The notes under the pieces: model-generated | Seen by the model: only the letters and a program-made list of their open reading frames with translations | Databases searched by the model: none | Told to the model about the DNA's origin: nothing | Shown here: positions 1 through 9,980 of the stretch, one piece after another | How positions within the stretch are numbered: position 1 is the first letter of the stretch | Layout of the letters: the number at the start of each line of letters is the position of its first letter | Position numbers and translations under genes: made by a program | NCBI GenBank assembly: GCA_028532815.1 | Contig: JAQQAS010000039.1 | Coordinates: 61,534 to 125,533 of the forward strand | Length of the DNA: 64,000 nt | Direction of reading: 5' to 3' | Origin: Pleomorphochaeta sp. | GTDB lineage: Bacteria > Spirochaetota > Spirochaetia > Sphaerochaetales > Sphaerochaetaceae

Positions 1-1067
1 AAATTACAGCATCACACAATCCCGCTAAATATAATGGTTTAAAAATTAGTAGAAAAATGGCTGTTCCCGTTGGTGGAGAAACTGGATTAAATACTCTGAA
101 AGAAATGTGTGAAAATGAAGAGGTTGTTGTATCAAAAGAGAGAGGAACTCTAACTAGTGTTGATGCAAAAACTCCTTATATTTCTTTCTTAAATAAGTAT
201 AAAGAAGATTATTCAAATATGAAAATTGCTGTAGATTGTTCAAATGGTATGGCAAGTCTTTTAGTCAAAGATATTCTAGGTGATGATGTTATTTATATAA
301 ATGATACTCTAGATGGAACTTTCCCAAATCATGAACCAAACCCTTTAGATCCAAACAATACTGTGCAGCTACAAGAAGTTGTAAAAGAAAATAATTGTGA
401 TTTAGGAATTATATTTGATGGTGATGCTGATAGAGTTATGTTTATCGATGAAAAGGGTGGTTATATCCCAGCTGACCATCTAATGGGCCTTTTAGGCGAA
501 AAAATGATGGAGTTTGAAGGAGAAAAAATAGCTGTTGTAGATATTAGAACTAGTAAATCAACTACTGAATATTTAGAAAAGCTAGGTTATCAAGTAATCA
601 CCTGGAAGGTAGGACACGTTCATGCAAAAGCAAAGCTTAGAGAAACCGGTGCTGTTTTTGGTGGAGAGCTTGCTGGACATTATTACTTTAGAGAATTTAA
701 TAATTGTGATAGTGGTCTTTTCGCTATGTTAATGATTCTTAATATCTTAAATAAAAAAAGAGATAAAGGTAAAACCTTGTCTTCTTTAATATCAAATATT
801 GTTAGATACGAATCTAGTGGTGAGATTAATTTTAAAGTTGAAAATAAAGACGAAGTTATTGATATTTTAAAAAATAAATATGAGAAAACTGCAACAAAAG
901 TTTTAGATACTGATGGTTATAGAATTGAATTTGATTCATGGTGGTTTGGTATTAGGAAAAGTAATACAGAACCATATTTAAGATTGGTTTTAGAAGCTAG
1001 TAATAAAGAACAATTGAAACAAAAAATAGAAGAGATTACAAAAATTATTGAAGATAATTCTAGATAG
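1..1067 (+). CDS. Phosphomannomutase/phosphoglucomutase, 3' part (cut by window edge)
   Basis: The frame is open from base 3, so the first ATG at 57 is internal. Codons before it read TASHNPAKYNGLK, the phosphoserine loop of alpha-D-phosphohexomutases, with the catalytic Ser inside SHN. Further on come the metal loop DGDADR, the sugar-binding loop GGELAGH and the phosphate-binding loop RKSNTEP near the C-terminus, so domains 2-4 are complete and domain 1 lies outside the window. It interconverts hexose 1- and 6-phosphates in the cytosol. Whether mannose or glucose is preferred cannot be read from these motifs. A second, more divergent family member lies at 23748-25442. Confidence 0.93.
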   Translation, partial: ITASHNPAKYNGLKISRKMAVPVGGETGLNTLKEMCENEEVVVSKERGTLTSVDAKTPYISFLNKYKEDYSNMKIAVDCSNGMASLLVKDILGDDVIYINDTLDGTFPNHEPNPLDPNNTVQLQEVVKENNCDLGIIFDGDADRVMFIDEKGGYIPADHLMGLLGEKMMEFEGEKIAVVDIRTSKSTTEYLEKLGYQVITWKVGHVHAKAKLRETGAVFGGELAGHYYFREFNNCDSGLFAMLMILNILNKKRDKGKTLSSLISNIVRYESSGEINFKVENKDEVIDILKNKYEKTATKVLDTDGYRIEFDSWWFGIRKSNTEPYLRLVLEASNKEQLKQKIEEITKIIEDNSR

Positions 1068-1088
1068 TTTTAGAAATTAAATAATAAA

Positions 1089-1127
1089 AAGATGCTATTG
1101 AGTAAAACACAATCAGCATCTTTTTTT
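1089..1127 (+). terminator. Rho-independent terminator of the phosphohexomutase gene
   Basis: AGATGCT pairs with AGCATCT, extended by ATTG/CAAT across a one-base bulge, with a loop of about 9 nt and a run of seven T directly after. It lies 22 nt past the stop codon. Confidence 0.85.
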
Positions 1128-1432
1128 ATGCTTATTTAATAATATTTAATAAAAACAGAATTTCCACGATAATAATTAATATTGAGCTTACACTATAGAG
1201 TAAATATTTTCATAACTATTTGTAATTATAATACCTTAAGGTTGTTTATTTATTTTATAATAGCAATTTATGTTAAATTTTATATTTTTATATATTTACA
1301 TAGCATAATAATTGAATTATTATTATAATAACTTAATTGAATTGAGTAGTCTGAAAAACTTCTCATTAAAAACTGTGTATACGGTTTAAAGACGATTATA
1401 AACTTTACATTTATAATCATTAAGGGGAAATT
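1128..1432 (+). other. AT-rich intergenic region with a palindrome before the E1 gene
   Basis: No coding frame or RNA gene is recognised in these 305 bases. A perfect inverted repeat, GATTATAAA (1394-1402) and TTTATAATC (1410-1418) with a 7-nt spacer, sits just before the ribosome-binding site AAGGGGA (1422-1428). A looser dyad (AAACTG, then CGGTTT) lies at about 1369-1388. Both could be operators. No TPP riboswitch core (CUGAGA) was seen, although the downstream enzyme uses thiamine diphosphate. Confidence 0.5.
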
Positions 1433-3418
1433 ATGCAGCTAACTAAGAAGAAGGCTCTTAAAGCATTAGAAATAATGCTTAATTCAAGATATTTTGAACA
1501 GCAGATATCGAATCTATTTCAGCAGAAAATAATGCATGGAACAACCCATTTAAATATAGGACAAGAGGCTCCTCAAGCAGCACTTGCTCTTAATTTAGAT
1601 CCAGGAGATTGGATTGTTCCCACTCATAGATGCCATGGTTATACAATTGCAAGTGGCAGTTCAATGTATAAAATGTTTAGTGAAATGTTTGGCTCTAGTC
1701 ATGGACTTAGTAAAGGCCTTGGTGGAAGCATGCATATGAGTGATTTAGAAAATAATAATCCAGGATCTTCTGCAGTTGTTGCAAGTGGTGTAGGGCTTGC
1801 TGCAGGTATTGCCTTTGCAATTAAAAGAAAAAAGAAATCAAATATGGCAGTTGCTCTTTTAGGAGATGGTGCTACCTCTCGTGGAATCATTCATGAAATT
1901 ATGAATATATCATCGATTTGGGATTTACCTCTATTATTTTATTTGGAAAATAATGGATATGGTATGAGTGCTAATGTTAATGATATGGTTGCAACAAAAA
2001 ATCTCGTAGATAGAGCTAAAGTTTATAATATAAAAGCAGTTAGTGTTGATGGAAATGATCTTGAAGCTGTCTATAAAGCAGTTGAGGCTGCTAGAAAATA
2101 TATAACTGAAGAAAAAAAACCTTATTTTATAGAACTTAAAACATATAGATTTAATGGTCATTCAAAATCTGATCCTTGTGTTTATAGAACTAGAGAAGAA
2201 GAAGCCTATTGGTTACAAAGATGTCCTATTAAAAATTTTACAAAAAAAATAATTGATAATAAGATAGCTAGTGCTGAGGAAGTCGATATTTTAAATAAAG
2301 CTTGTGAGGCTTTTGTTCTTCAAGAATTTAAAAAAGCCGAAGCTGTTAAGGATGATGCTTTAGAACTTGAAAACATAGAAGATTTTGTTTTTGATCCTAT
2401 TAAAGTTCACTCAACCCACTCAACTTCTTCACACAGGGCTTTAGGTAGAGAAGCTATAAGAGAAGCTTTACTTGAAGAGTGTTTACTAGATGAAAATGTA
2501 GTATTAATTGGTGAAGATATAGCTAAATATGGTGGTTGCTTTAAAGTAACTGGTGATTTATATACTCATGTTGAAAATCAAATGTTTGAAACTCCTGTAA
2601 GTGAGGAAGGTTTTTCGTCTCTAGCTGTAGGGGCATCTCTTTTAGGTATTAGAAGTGTAGTTGAGATAATGTATGGAGATTTTTCAACATTAATTAGTGA
2701 TGCTTTAATTAATCATGCAAGTAAAATAAGATTTATGAGTGGTGGACAGTTTAATTGCCCTGTTGTATTTAGACTACCTATGGGATGTGGAACAGGACAT
2801 GGAGCACAACACTCTCAATCTCTTGAAATGATGTTTACAAACATTCCAGGTTTGAAAGTAGTTGCCCCTTCTTCTCCTAGAAAGGCTAAAGCTCTCTTAA
2901 AAGCTTCTATTAGGGATAATAATCCAGTAATATTCTTAGAACATAAATTACTTTATCTTCTTGAAGAAGAAGTTGGTGATGAAACCGAGATTATGGAGTT
3001 AGGTAAAGCTGATATAATTGAAGAAGGATCAAGTATTTCATTAATTTCTTATGGGTTTAGTACTAATGTATGTAAAAAAGCAATCGAGCTATTAAACAGT
3101 ACTTACAAATTTAAAAATGTTGTAGAACTTGTTGATATAAATACATTAAGTCCTCTAGATCGAGATACTATAATTAATTCCGTTGTTAAAACTCACAAAG
3201 CTTTAATTGTGCATGAGTCACCACTATCTGCTGGTTTTGGAGCAGAAATTGCTGCAACCATTTGTGGAGATCAAAGAGCTTTTAAAGCATTAGAGAAACC
3301 AATTGAAAGATTAGGTGGAAAAAACTTCCCAATTCCATTCTCTCCTAGTTTAGAGAGAGCAGTTGTGCCTACTGAAATAGAAGTGTTTGTAGCTTTACAG
3401 AAACTTTTAGACCTATAA
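1433..3418 (+). CDS. Fused E1 alpha-beta subunits of a 2-oxoacid (pyruvate/acetoin-type) dehydrogenase
   Basis: At 661 residues this is E1 alpha (about 1-320) joined to E1 beta (about 335-661). The alpha half has the thiamine diphosphate motif, starting GDGATSRG near residue 144 and ending ENNGYGMSA about 30 residues later. The beta half begins around SHRALGREAIREAL and contains the GEDIAKYGG and FRLPMG regions typical of E1 beta. It should decarboxylate a 2-oxoacid and hand the acyl group to a lipoyl E2. The substrate (pyruvate, acetoin or branched-chain oxoacid) is not clear. No E2, E3 or lipoate gene lies nearby, and the gene stands alone between a terminator and pheS. The start has a good ribosome-binding site (AAGGGGA). 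Confidence 0.88.
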   Translation: MQLTKKKALKALEIMLNSRYFEQQISNLFQQKIMHGTTHLNIGQEAPQAALALNLDPGDWIVPTHRCHGYTIASGSSMYKMFSEMFGSSHGLSKGLGGSMHMSDLENNNPGSSAVVASGVGLAAGIAFAIKRKKKSNMAVALLGDGATSRGIIHEIMNISSIWDLPLLFYLENNGYGMSANVNDMVATKNLVDRAKVYNIKAVSVDGNDLEAVYKAVEAARKYITEEKKPYFIELKTYRFNGHSKSDPCVYRTREEEAYWLQRCPIKNFTKKIIDNKIASAEEVDILNKACEAFVLQEFKKAEAVKDDALELENIEDFVFDPIKVHSTHSTSSHRALGREAIREALLEECLLDENVVLIGEDIAKYGGCFKVTGDLYTHVENQMFETPVSEEGFSSLAVGASLLGIRSVVEIMYGDFSTLISDALINHASKIRFMSGGQFNCPVVFRLPMGCGTGHGAQHSQSLEMMFTNIPGLKVVAPSSPRKAKALLKASIRDNNPVIFLEHKLLYLLEEEVGDETEIMELGKADIIEEGSSISLISYGFSTNVCKKAIELLNSTYKFKNVVELVDINTLSPLDRDTIINSVVKTHKALIVHESPLSAGFGAEIAATICGDQRAFKALEKPIERLGGKNFPIPFSPSLERAVVPTEIEVFVALQKLLDL

Positions 3419-3555
3419 TTTTCATTTTTTTGATATCTCTTTTGATAATCTTTATAATTAATAGATTTTGACCTTTTCATTTTTTCTTATGTTTAATAAG
3501 ATAAGTTGAAAATTAATTGCATTTAACATTGTAATTAAATCTAGGAGAAACAAAT

Positions 3556-5094
3556 ATGGACATTGATGTAAAGAATTTGCATCCCTTAGAAGTCCGATTG
3601 CTTCGTCATGTAAAAATGGGTGAAGATATCACTAGTGAGAAATTAATTAGTGAGTTGGATTATAAGGTAGGGCAATGTAACCAAGCATTTAGTTGGTTAT
3701 GTAATAAAGGCTTTTTAGAGGAAAAGAGTCGTACAACACGTACTTTTTTTGAACTAACAGAGTTGGGACAACAACAACAAAAAGACGGTATACCAGCCTT
3801 TAGAATCTTTACATTTTTAAAAGAGAATGGCCAAGCAACTTTACCTGAAATAGCACAAAAGCTTAATTTAGAAAAAAGTGATGTTGGTTCTGCTTTTGGA
3901 TCTTTATCTAAAGCAAAAGTAACAAAGATGAATGAAGAGAAAAAAGCAATTGTAATCGCTGACGATTTACCAGATAATGAAAAATTAATTATCAGTTTAA
4001 TTGAAAGAGGTGTTAGTGGTGCTATTGAAGAAAATTCTTTAACTGCTGAAGAAAAGAAAGCTATGTTAAAGATTTCTAAAAAAAGAGGTGCTTCAAATTC
4101 AGCTTTTAAAATGATAGAAAGAGAAGAAGTTGTTTATATCTTAACTGAAGATGGAAACAATGCTAGAGATGCTATTTTTGATGCTAATATTACTGGTGAA
4201 GAATTAGGTAATGTTACTGCTAAAATGCTTAGCGATGGTAGTTGGAAAACTGGTAATTTCCGTCCTTATGGTATTGATGGTCCAACTTCAAAAATAATTC
4301 CTGGTAGACACAACCCTTATGGTAATTACCTTCAATGGGTAAAAGATAAATTAACTTCCTTAGGTTTTGAAGAATTTGATGGCTCTCTAGTTGAAAACGA
4401 ATTCTGGAATGGTGATGCTTTATTCATGCCACAATTCCATAGTGCAAGAGATATTCATGATGTTTATTATGTAAAAAACCCATCTCATTGTAAAAAAATT
4501 GAAGAACCTTGGTTAAGCAATGTAGCTCAAACTCACACAGATGGTTGGAATACCGGATCTAGAGGTTGGGGATATAAATTTGATCACGAATTCACTAGAA
4601 GACAAATTATGAGATCTCAAGGTACTGTTCTTTCTGCAAGACAACTTCCAAATGCAAAAATCCCAGGTAAATACTTTGGTGTTGCTCGTTGTTTCAGATA
4701 CGATCAAGTTGACGCAACTCATGGTGCTGACTTCTATCAAACTGAAGGTATTGTTTTAGGTGATGATGTAAATCTTAAAACTTTATTAGGTTTATTAAAA
4801 TTATTTGCTGAAGAAATTGCTGGTGCTGAAGAAGTTAAATATGTTCCTGGTTATTTCCCATTTACAGAACCTTCTATTGAAGTTCATATTAAACACCCAG
4901 TATTAGGTTGGTTTGAATTAGGTGGTAGTGGTATCTTCCGTCCTGAAGTAACTAAACCTTTAGGTATTGATGTTCCTGTACTAGCTTGGGGACTAGGTAT
5001 TGATAGAATGGCACTAATGCATTTAGGACTAAATGATTTAAGAGAATTATTTACCCCTGATATTGATAGTGTTAGAACAAGGAGGGGAAATTAA
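3556..5094 (+). CDS. pheS: Phenylalanine-tRNA ligase alpha subunit, archaeal/spirochaete type
   Basis: Charges tRNA-Phe together with the beta subunit. At 512 residues it is longer than the usual bacterial form. The N-terminal part (about 1-200) looks like tandem winged-helix DNA-binding-like domains, as in archaeal and eukaryotic PheRS. The class II core follows, with HDVYYVKNPSH, the FTEPSIEVH strand and motif 3 GLGIDRMAL near the end. Ribosome-binding site AGGAG at 3543. The stop overlaps the pheT start by one base (TAATG), which implies translational coupling. PheRS of this lineage is characteristic of spirochaetes. Confidence 0.95.
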   Translation: MDIDVKNLHPLEVRLLRHVKMGEDITSEKLISELDYKVGQCNQAFSWLCNKGFLEEKSRTTRTFFELTELGQQQQKDGIPAFRIFTFLKENGQATLPEIAQKLNLEKSDVGSAFGSLSKAKVTKMNEEKKAIVIADDLPDNEKLIISLIERGVSGAIEENSLTAEEKKAMLKISKKRGASNSAFKMIEREEVVYILTEDGNNARDAIFDANITGEELGNVTAKMLSDGSWKTGNFRPYGIDGPTSKIIPGRHNPYGNYLQWVKDKLTSLGFEEFDGSLVENEFWNGDALFMPQFHSARDIHDVYYVKNPSHCKKIEEPWLSNVAQTHTDGWNTGSRGWGYKFDHEFTRRQIMRSQGTVLSARQLPNAKIPGKYFGVARCFRYDQVDATHGADFYQTEGIVLGDDVNLKTLLGLLKLFAEEIAGAEEVKYVPGYFPFTEPSIEVHIKHPVLGWFELGGSGIFRPEVTKPLGIDVPVLAWGLGIDRMALMHLGLNDLRELFTPDIDSVRTRRGN

Positions 5095-6788
5095 TGCCAA
5101 AAATTGAAACAACTGAAAAAGCATTATTTTCTTTTTTAGGTAGAAAATATAGTGATCAAGAATTAGAAGAAATATTTCCTGTAGCAAAAGCTGAATTAGA
5201 TGGTCATGAAGATGATGTTATTAAAATTGAATTAAATGATACAAATAGACCTGACCTTTGGTCTGCAGCTGGTATTGCTCGCCAATTAAACTCTTATCAA
5301 AATGGTGAAGCTCCTTTATATGATTTCTTCTCTACAAAAGATGAATCTTTTGATAGTGAAGATAGAAGCATGAAGGTTGAAAATTCTCCTTGTTATAGAC
5401 AATATTCTATTGGTTTTGCAGCAAAAGGTCATGTTGTAAACAATGAAGATTTGCTTGCTTTAATTCAAAGCCAAGAAAAACTTTGTTCTAACTTTGGTAG
5501 AAAGAGAAAGACTATTGCAATGGGAATTTATAGAAGTGATTTAATTACTTATCCTGTTCACTATACTAGTGCTGATCCAGATAACACATCATTTATTCCT
5601 TTAGGAATGGATGAAAAGTTAACTCTTAGAGAAATTTTAAAAAAACACCCTAAGGGAATTGAATATGGTCCAATTATTGAAAATGAAGATGTTTATCCTT
5701 ATTTAGTAGACGATAAAGGTAATACATTATCAATGCCTCCTGTTATTAACAGTTCTAGTGTTGGTGCTGTTGAAGTTGGGGATAGCGATTTATTTGTTGA
5801 AATGAGTGGTCCAATTCTAAAAAACCTTTTACTAGCTGCATCTATTATGGCTTGTGATATGGCAGACATGGGATTTGAAATCTTACCTGTAAAAGTTGAG
5901 TTTGATAGAGAAACTGAATTTGGTAAAGAAATAACAGTCCCTTATTATTATCAAGAACCAATGAAATGTACAATTGATGAAGTTAATAAGACAACTGGAA
6001 TGGATTTCACAGGAGATCAAATTGTTAATGCTTTAAAGAAAATGGGTGTTTTTGCAATATCTGATGACAAAGAAGTATTTATTACAGTACCAGAATATCG
6101 TGATGATTTTTTACATGCTGCTGATATTGTTGAAGATGTTATTATTGGATATGGTTTAAATAATTTTGAACCAGAAATGCCACAATCCTTTACAATGGGT
6201 AGATTAACACCAGCTGAAGAATTAGGTAGAAAAGCTAAAGATATTATGGTAGGTCTAGGTTTCCAAGAAATGATGTACAATTATCTAGGTTCTAGAAAAG
6301 AATACATAGATAATATGTGTGTTGAAGGAGACAAATACATTCAAATAGCTAATCCAATGAGTGAAAACTATGAATATGTTAGACCCTCTGTAATCCCAAG
6401 TTTATTAGAAAGTGAAAGCATTAGTGCAAGAGCTCCTTACCCACATAAGATATTTGAAGTTGGTAAAATTGCCTTCTTAGATGAAACTGACAATAGTGGA
6501 ACTGTAACTAGAAACTCTCTAGGTTTTATGTCAGCAGATTCTCTAATGGGATTTAATGAAGTATCTTCAATCGTTAGCACATTAATGTATTTCTTAAAAC
6601 TTGAATATAAAAATGAAGTATTAAAAGATGATCCAAGATTTATTGAAGGTAGATGTGCAGCTATCTTCTCAGGTGAAAAACAAATTGGAATATTTGGTGA
6701 AGTTCATCCTAGAGTATTAGAAAACTGGGGTTGTTCAATGCCAACTGTAGTTTGTGAAATTGATCTAGATACAATCTTAAGTCTTTAA
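5094..6788 (+). CDS. pheT: Phenylalanine-tRNA ligase beta subunit, archaeal/spirochaete type
   Basis: The partner of pheS is 564 residues, the short archaeal-type beta subunit. The usual bacterial beta subunit is about 800 residues because it carries an N-terminal OB domain and a C-terminal anticodon-binding domain, neither of which is present here. Visible parts are a B1-like start (EKALFSFLGRKYSD), the B3/B4 editing region in the middle, B5 (TGMDFTGDQIVNALKKMGV) and the catalytic-like C-terminal domain (IANPMSENYEYVRPSVIPS, GIFGEVHPRVLENW). Translation starts inside the pheS stop codon. Confidence 0.95.
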   Translation: MPKIETTEKALFSFLGRKYSDQELEEIFPVAKAELDGHEDDVIKIELNDTNRPDLWSAAGIARQLNSYQNGEAPLYDFFSTKDESFDSEDRSMKVENSPCYRQYSIGFAAKGHVVNNEDLLALIQSQEKLCSNFGRKRKTIAMGIYRSDLITYPVHYTSADPDNTSFIPLGMDEKLTLREILKKHPKGIEYGPIIENEDVYPYLVDDKGNTLSMPPVINSSSVGAVEVGDSDLFVEMSGPILKNLLLAASIMACDMADMGFEILPVKVEFDRETEFGKEITVPYYYQEPMKCTIDEVNKTTGMDFTGDQIVNALKKMGVFAISDDKEVFITVPEYRDDFLHAADIVEDVIIGYGLNNFEPEMPQSFTMGRLTPAEELGRKAKDIMVGLGFQEMMYNYLGSRKEYIDNMCVEGDKYIQIANPMSENYEYVRPSVIPSLLESESISARAPYPHKIFEVGKIAFLDETDNSGTVTRNSLGFMSADSLMGFNEVSSIVSTLMYFLKLEYKNEVLKDDPRFIEGRCAAIFSGEKQIGIFGEVHPRVLENWGCSMPTVVCEIDLDTILSL

Positions 6789-6837
6789 TCTATTTAATTG
6801 TTTTGGTCAAAAATTGATTAATAACTATTAATAAAAC

Positions 6838-6877
6838 AAATTCCTTTAGCCTTATTTTTATTGCTAAAGGAATTTTT
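6838..6877. terminator. Bidirectional terminator between pheT and the CLC gene
   Basis: A perfect 13-bp stem, AAATTCCTTTAGC (6838-6850) and GCTAAAGGAATTT (6863-6875), has a T-rich 12-nt loop, T residues after it on the + strand and a T-rich flank on the - strand. It lies between two convergent genes and can serve both. Confidence 0.85.
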
Positions 6878-6924
6878 ATATCCAAATTATATATTTTATT
6901 TGTTTAATATCTAAAAAACTAACA

Positions 6925-8700
6925 TTATGTTAAACATCTCTTTTCTAAACTGACATTTAATAGTTTTTTCATTGTAACTAAACCAACAATTTTCTTCTTA
7001 TCTTTTATAACCAATATTGGTGAATTAGTTCTTTGCATTAGAACTAGTGCATCATAGTTATTACAAGATGGTGGAACAACTATTTTTACTTTTTCAACAA
7101 AATCTTCAATACTTTGATTTTCACTATAATCAGCTTTATATAATTTCTCATATCTAATTAAGCCAATTACAAAATTATCATCAGCAATTACAGGTAGAAT
7201 ACTTAAATTATTATCTTTCATTAAATTAAGTGTATCTTCAACTTTTTGATTTGTTGAACAGTATAGAAAGTCTTTTTTACATACCTTTACAACAGAACAT
7301 GTTGAAAAGCTTGAAATTCTCTTATCGAATTCAATATGAACACCACGTCTAGATAATTTTTTAGTATACATAGTATCGTGGGTTAATAACTGAGCAACAA
7401 AAAAAGAAATTACAGCACATAGCATAACTGGTAACATAATCTCATAGTTTCTAGTCATTTCAAAAAGCATTATGATAGCAGTTAAAACGCCACCTGTAAC
7501 ACCGGATACTAAACCAACCATACCAACTAATGCATAAGCTGCAATAGAGCCTGTAGTGGTAGGGAATATAGAATTAACAATTACTCCTATTATTCCACCT
7601 AAGGCAGAACCTAAGAAAAGAGATGGTGCAAATATTCCACCTGATCCTCCGCAGCTAAGAGTAAGAGAGTTTGCAACAATTTTAATAACAACCATGAATA
7701 GAAGGATAAAAAGAGTAGTTGCTTTATTTGCTAAAACAAAATCCATAAATTCATATCCAACACCAAATATAAAATAATTGCCAAATAATCTAAATGATAT
7801 GTATCCGAGAATACCAATTAAAATTCCACCTATTGCTGATTTAATTAAAGTATTTATTTTAATCTTATTTACAAAATCCTCAAAGCCATAAACACTTTTT
7901 ATAAAAAGGACAGATACTAAACCTGCTGCAATACCTAAAATAATATGAAAAATTAATTCGAATGTTGAAATCATAGCATATGCAGGAATTATAAAAGCAG
8001 GGCTTGCTCCAAGAAAAATAGATGCAACATGTGTTGATACTATTGAACTAATTACAAGAGGCATAATAGTCATAATACTATATTCAGGAAGTATTAATTC
8101 TAGGGCAAACATTACACCTCCAATAGGAGCGTTGAATGTAGCACCAATACCACCTGCAGCTCCAGCACCAACCAAAATAATAATTTCCCTTGGAGAGAGT
8201 TTTAGAAATTGGCCAAGAGAAGAACCAAAACTTGATCCAATTTGAACAATAGGGCCTTCTCTACCAACAGATCCACCACCTCCAATAGTAATTGCAGATG
8301 CAAAGATTTTTACTAAAGCTACAATTGGACGAATTTTACCACCATTTTCACTTACAGCATCCATAACCTCAGGAACTCCATGGCCTTTTGCTTCAGGAGC
8401 CCATTTCTCTGTGATGAAATTAGCTAACATGAGAGATAGAGCTGGAACTAAAATAACCCATTTACCCCAACGAGATACATTTGATATAGCACCTACAGAT
8501 TTGAAGGAAATAGTACCTTGGAAAAACATGTTATAGAAAAAATTAATTAAATATCTAAAACCAACAGATCCAATGCCAGAAATAAGTCCAACAAGAATAC
8601 AAAGTGCCCCAATATATGCTGTGCGCCGAATCTGGTGCACCCTCCAATCCTGAAGCATTTCAAATACTTCTTTTGAATCCCTTTTGTCTTTTTTTGGCAT
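6925..8700 (-). CDS. CLC-family chloride channel/antiporter with C-terminal CBS pair
   Basis: At 591 residues it comprises a CLC membrane domain (about 25-440) and two CBS domains (about 470-585). The selectivity motifs are KGHGVPE (112), GREGP with gating Glu148, and GGSGGIFAPSLFLG; the central Tyr is kept in RNYEIM. At the position of the internal proton glutamate of E. coli ClC (FIIEEMRP) this protein reads FALELILP, so the aligned residue is Leu202. That leaves open whether it is a coupled antiporter or a passive conductor. CBS pairs usually bind adenine nucleotides and regulate transport. Ribosome-binding site AAGGAG at 8711-8716. Confidence 0.92.
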   Translation of the reverse strand: MPKKDKRDSKEVFEMLQDWRVHQIRRTAYIGALCILVGLISGIGSVGFRYLINFFYNMFFQGTISFKSVGAISNVSRWGKWVILVPALSLMLANFITEKWAPEAKGHGVPEVMDAVSENGGKIRPIVALVKIFASAITIGGGGSVGREGPIVQIGSSFGSSLGQFLKLSPREIIILVGAGAAGGIGATFNAPIGGVMFALELILPEYSIMTIMPLVISSIVSTHVASIFLGASPAFIIPAYAMISTFELIFHIILGIAAGLVSVLFIKSVYGFEDFVNKIKINTLIKSAIGGILIGILGYISFRLFGNYFIFGVGYEFMDFVLANKATTLFILLFMVVIKIVANSLTLSCGGSGGIFAPSLFLGSALGGIIGVIVNSIFPTTTGSIAAYALVGMVGLVSGVTGGVLTAIIMLFEMTRNYEIMLPVMLCAVISFFVAQLLTHDTMYTKKLSRRGVHIEFDKRISSFSTCSVVKVCKKDFLYCSTNQKVEDTLNLMKDNNLSILPVIADDNFVIGLIRYEKLYKADYSENQSIEDFVEKVKIVVPPSCNNYDALVLMQRTNSPILVIKDKKKIVGLVTMKKLLNVSLEKRCLT

Positions 8701-8963
8701 AATAACCGTACTCCTTTATAATAAATGTTATCTATATTTTTAACCAAATAAACCATTATTTGATATTAAGTGTGTAAAAAGTGATAATAATTGTAATGAT
8801 TTGAACAAGCCAAAATTTGCATATTTAATTATATGCAATAGATTGTTATAACAACATCTTTTTTAGCTTAACATTTTTATAAAATTGAGACTACCATATT
8901 TTTGATTAAAAATAGATTCTTCTCTAAAAATATCAAAAAGGAAAAGTAAATATATTATATTTA

Positions 8964-9980
8964 TTATAATTTAATTTGTTCTCTAAAGGTATTTGGAGTT
9001 TTAGATGTGTAACGCTTAAAAAAACTAATGAAGTTGTTTGGACTTTTGATTCCAACTTGTCTAGATATTTCAGATATACTTTTATTTGAGTAAGCTAATA
9101 AATTTCTAGCTTTATCAATTCTTTGTCTATTTACATATTCTTTGAAAGTAGTATTTGTAACTTCAAAGAATAAAGTTGAAAGATATTTTGCACTAATTCC
9201 CATTTCTCTAGCTACTTTTTCTAAAGTTAATTTTTTTTCTAGATTATTATCTATATAAAATCTAGCTTCTCTAATCTTTTGATTGCTTTTTTTAATTGTG
9301 AAATTAAAACTGTCACTAATTTTATCAATCAATTGATAAGATTTTAATAAAAGTTGAGAACTGTTTTCGCAAAATTCAAATTCACTAGTTATAATACTGG
9401 TCAAAAAGATATTAAAATCGGGATCTATATTATTATCATCTATAGTGCTAAAGATATAACTAAAAATATAAATGATTAAATTTTTTTGTAATCTAAAACT
9501 ATCTATTTTAGACTCTTTTGCAAATAATGATATAAACATTATTTTTATATATAGCTTAATAGCTTCAATATCACCGGTTTTAACACTTTCTTCTAGAAAA
9601 TCAATTATATTAATTTCAGTATTGTTAATTTTATTAGGAGAGTTTGAAATAAAAAAGCTATTTATTGAAACGTCTTGAAAAATAGTAGGAATTTCTTTTT
9701 TTGAAAAAGTGCTTTCACAAATCATAAAGTATAATAATTTTGAATTGTCATAAACTAAAATATTATCTTTTTCAAAAGGACCAAAAAAATATAACTTTTC
9801 TTTTTTAACTACTATGTAATTATAATCTTTAGTTTTTAAAATAATTAATTTAAATCTTTTTGTAATTGCACTTTTTAAGGTGGGCAAGGTTGATAAAATA
9901 GAATCATCATCTAAATCTACACAAATATAATTTATATTATTTAAAGTACATAGATCTAATATAAGTTGATGATTTTTCAA
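8964..9980 (-). CDS. AraC-family transcriptional regulator, paralogue of the divergent neighbour
   Basis: The C-terminal ~100 residues form an AraC double helix-turn-helix (ISAKYLSTLFFEV, KEYVNRQRIDKARNLL, then the second helix pair ending NFISFFKRYTSKTPNTF). The N-terminal ~235 residues are a sensor part that I cannot assign. An ATG further upstream at 10061 would overlap the divergent gene. The TTG at 9980 has a ribosome-binding site GAGAGG six bases away, and it places the conserved Leu-Cys at the same distance from the start as in the paralogue at 10050. This start gives 338 residues. Ligand and targets are unknown. Confidence 0.85.
   Translation of the reverse strand: MKNHQLILDLCTLNNINYICVDLDDDSILSTLPTLKSAITKRFKLIILKTKDYNYIVVKKEKLYFFGPFEKDNILVYDNSKLLYFMICESTFSKKEIPTIFQDVSINSFFISNSPNKINNTEINIIDFLEESVKTGDIEAIKLYIKIMFISLFAKESKIDSFRLQKNLIIYIFSYIFSTIDDNNIDPDFNIFLTSIITSEFEFCENSSQLLLKSYQLIDKISDSFNFTIKKSNQKIREARFYIDNNLEKKLTLEKVAREMGISAKYLSTLFFEVTNTTFKEYVNRQRIDKARNLLAYSNKSISEISRQVGIKSPNNFISFFKRYTSKTPNTFREQIKL

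Noticed and set aside
1128..1432. TPP riboswitch before the thiamine-dependent E1 gene
   Set aside because: No CUGAGA or other conserved thi-box element was found.
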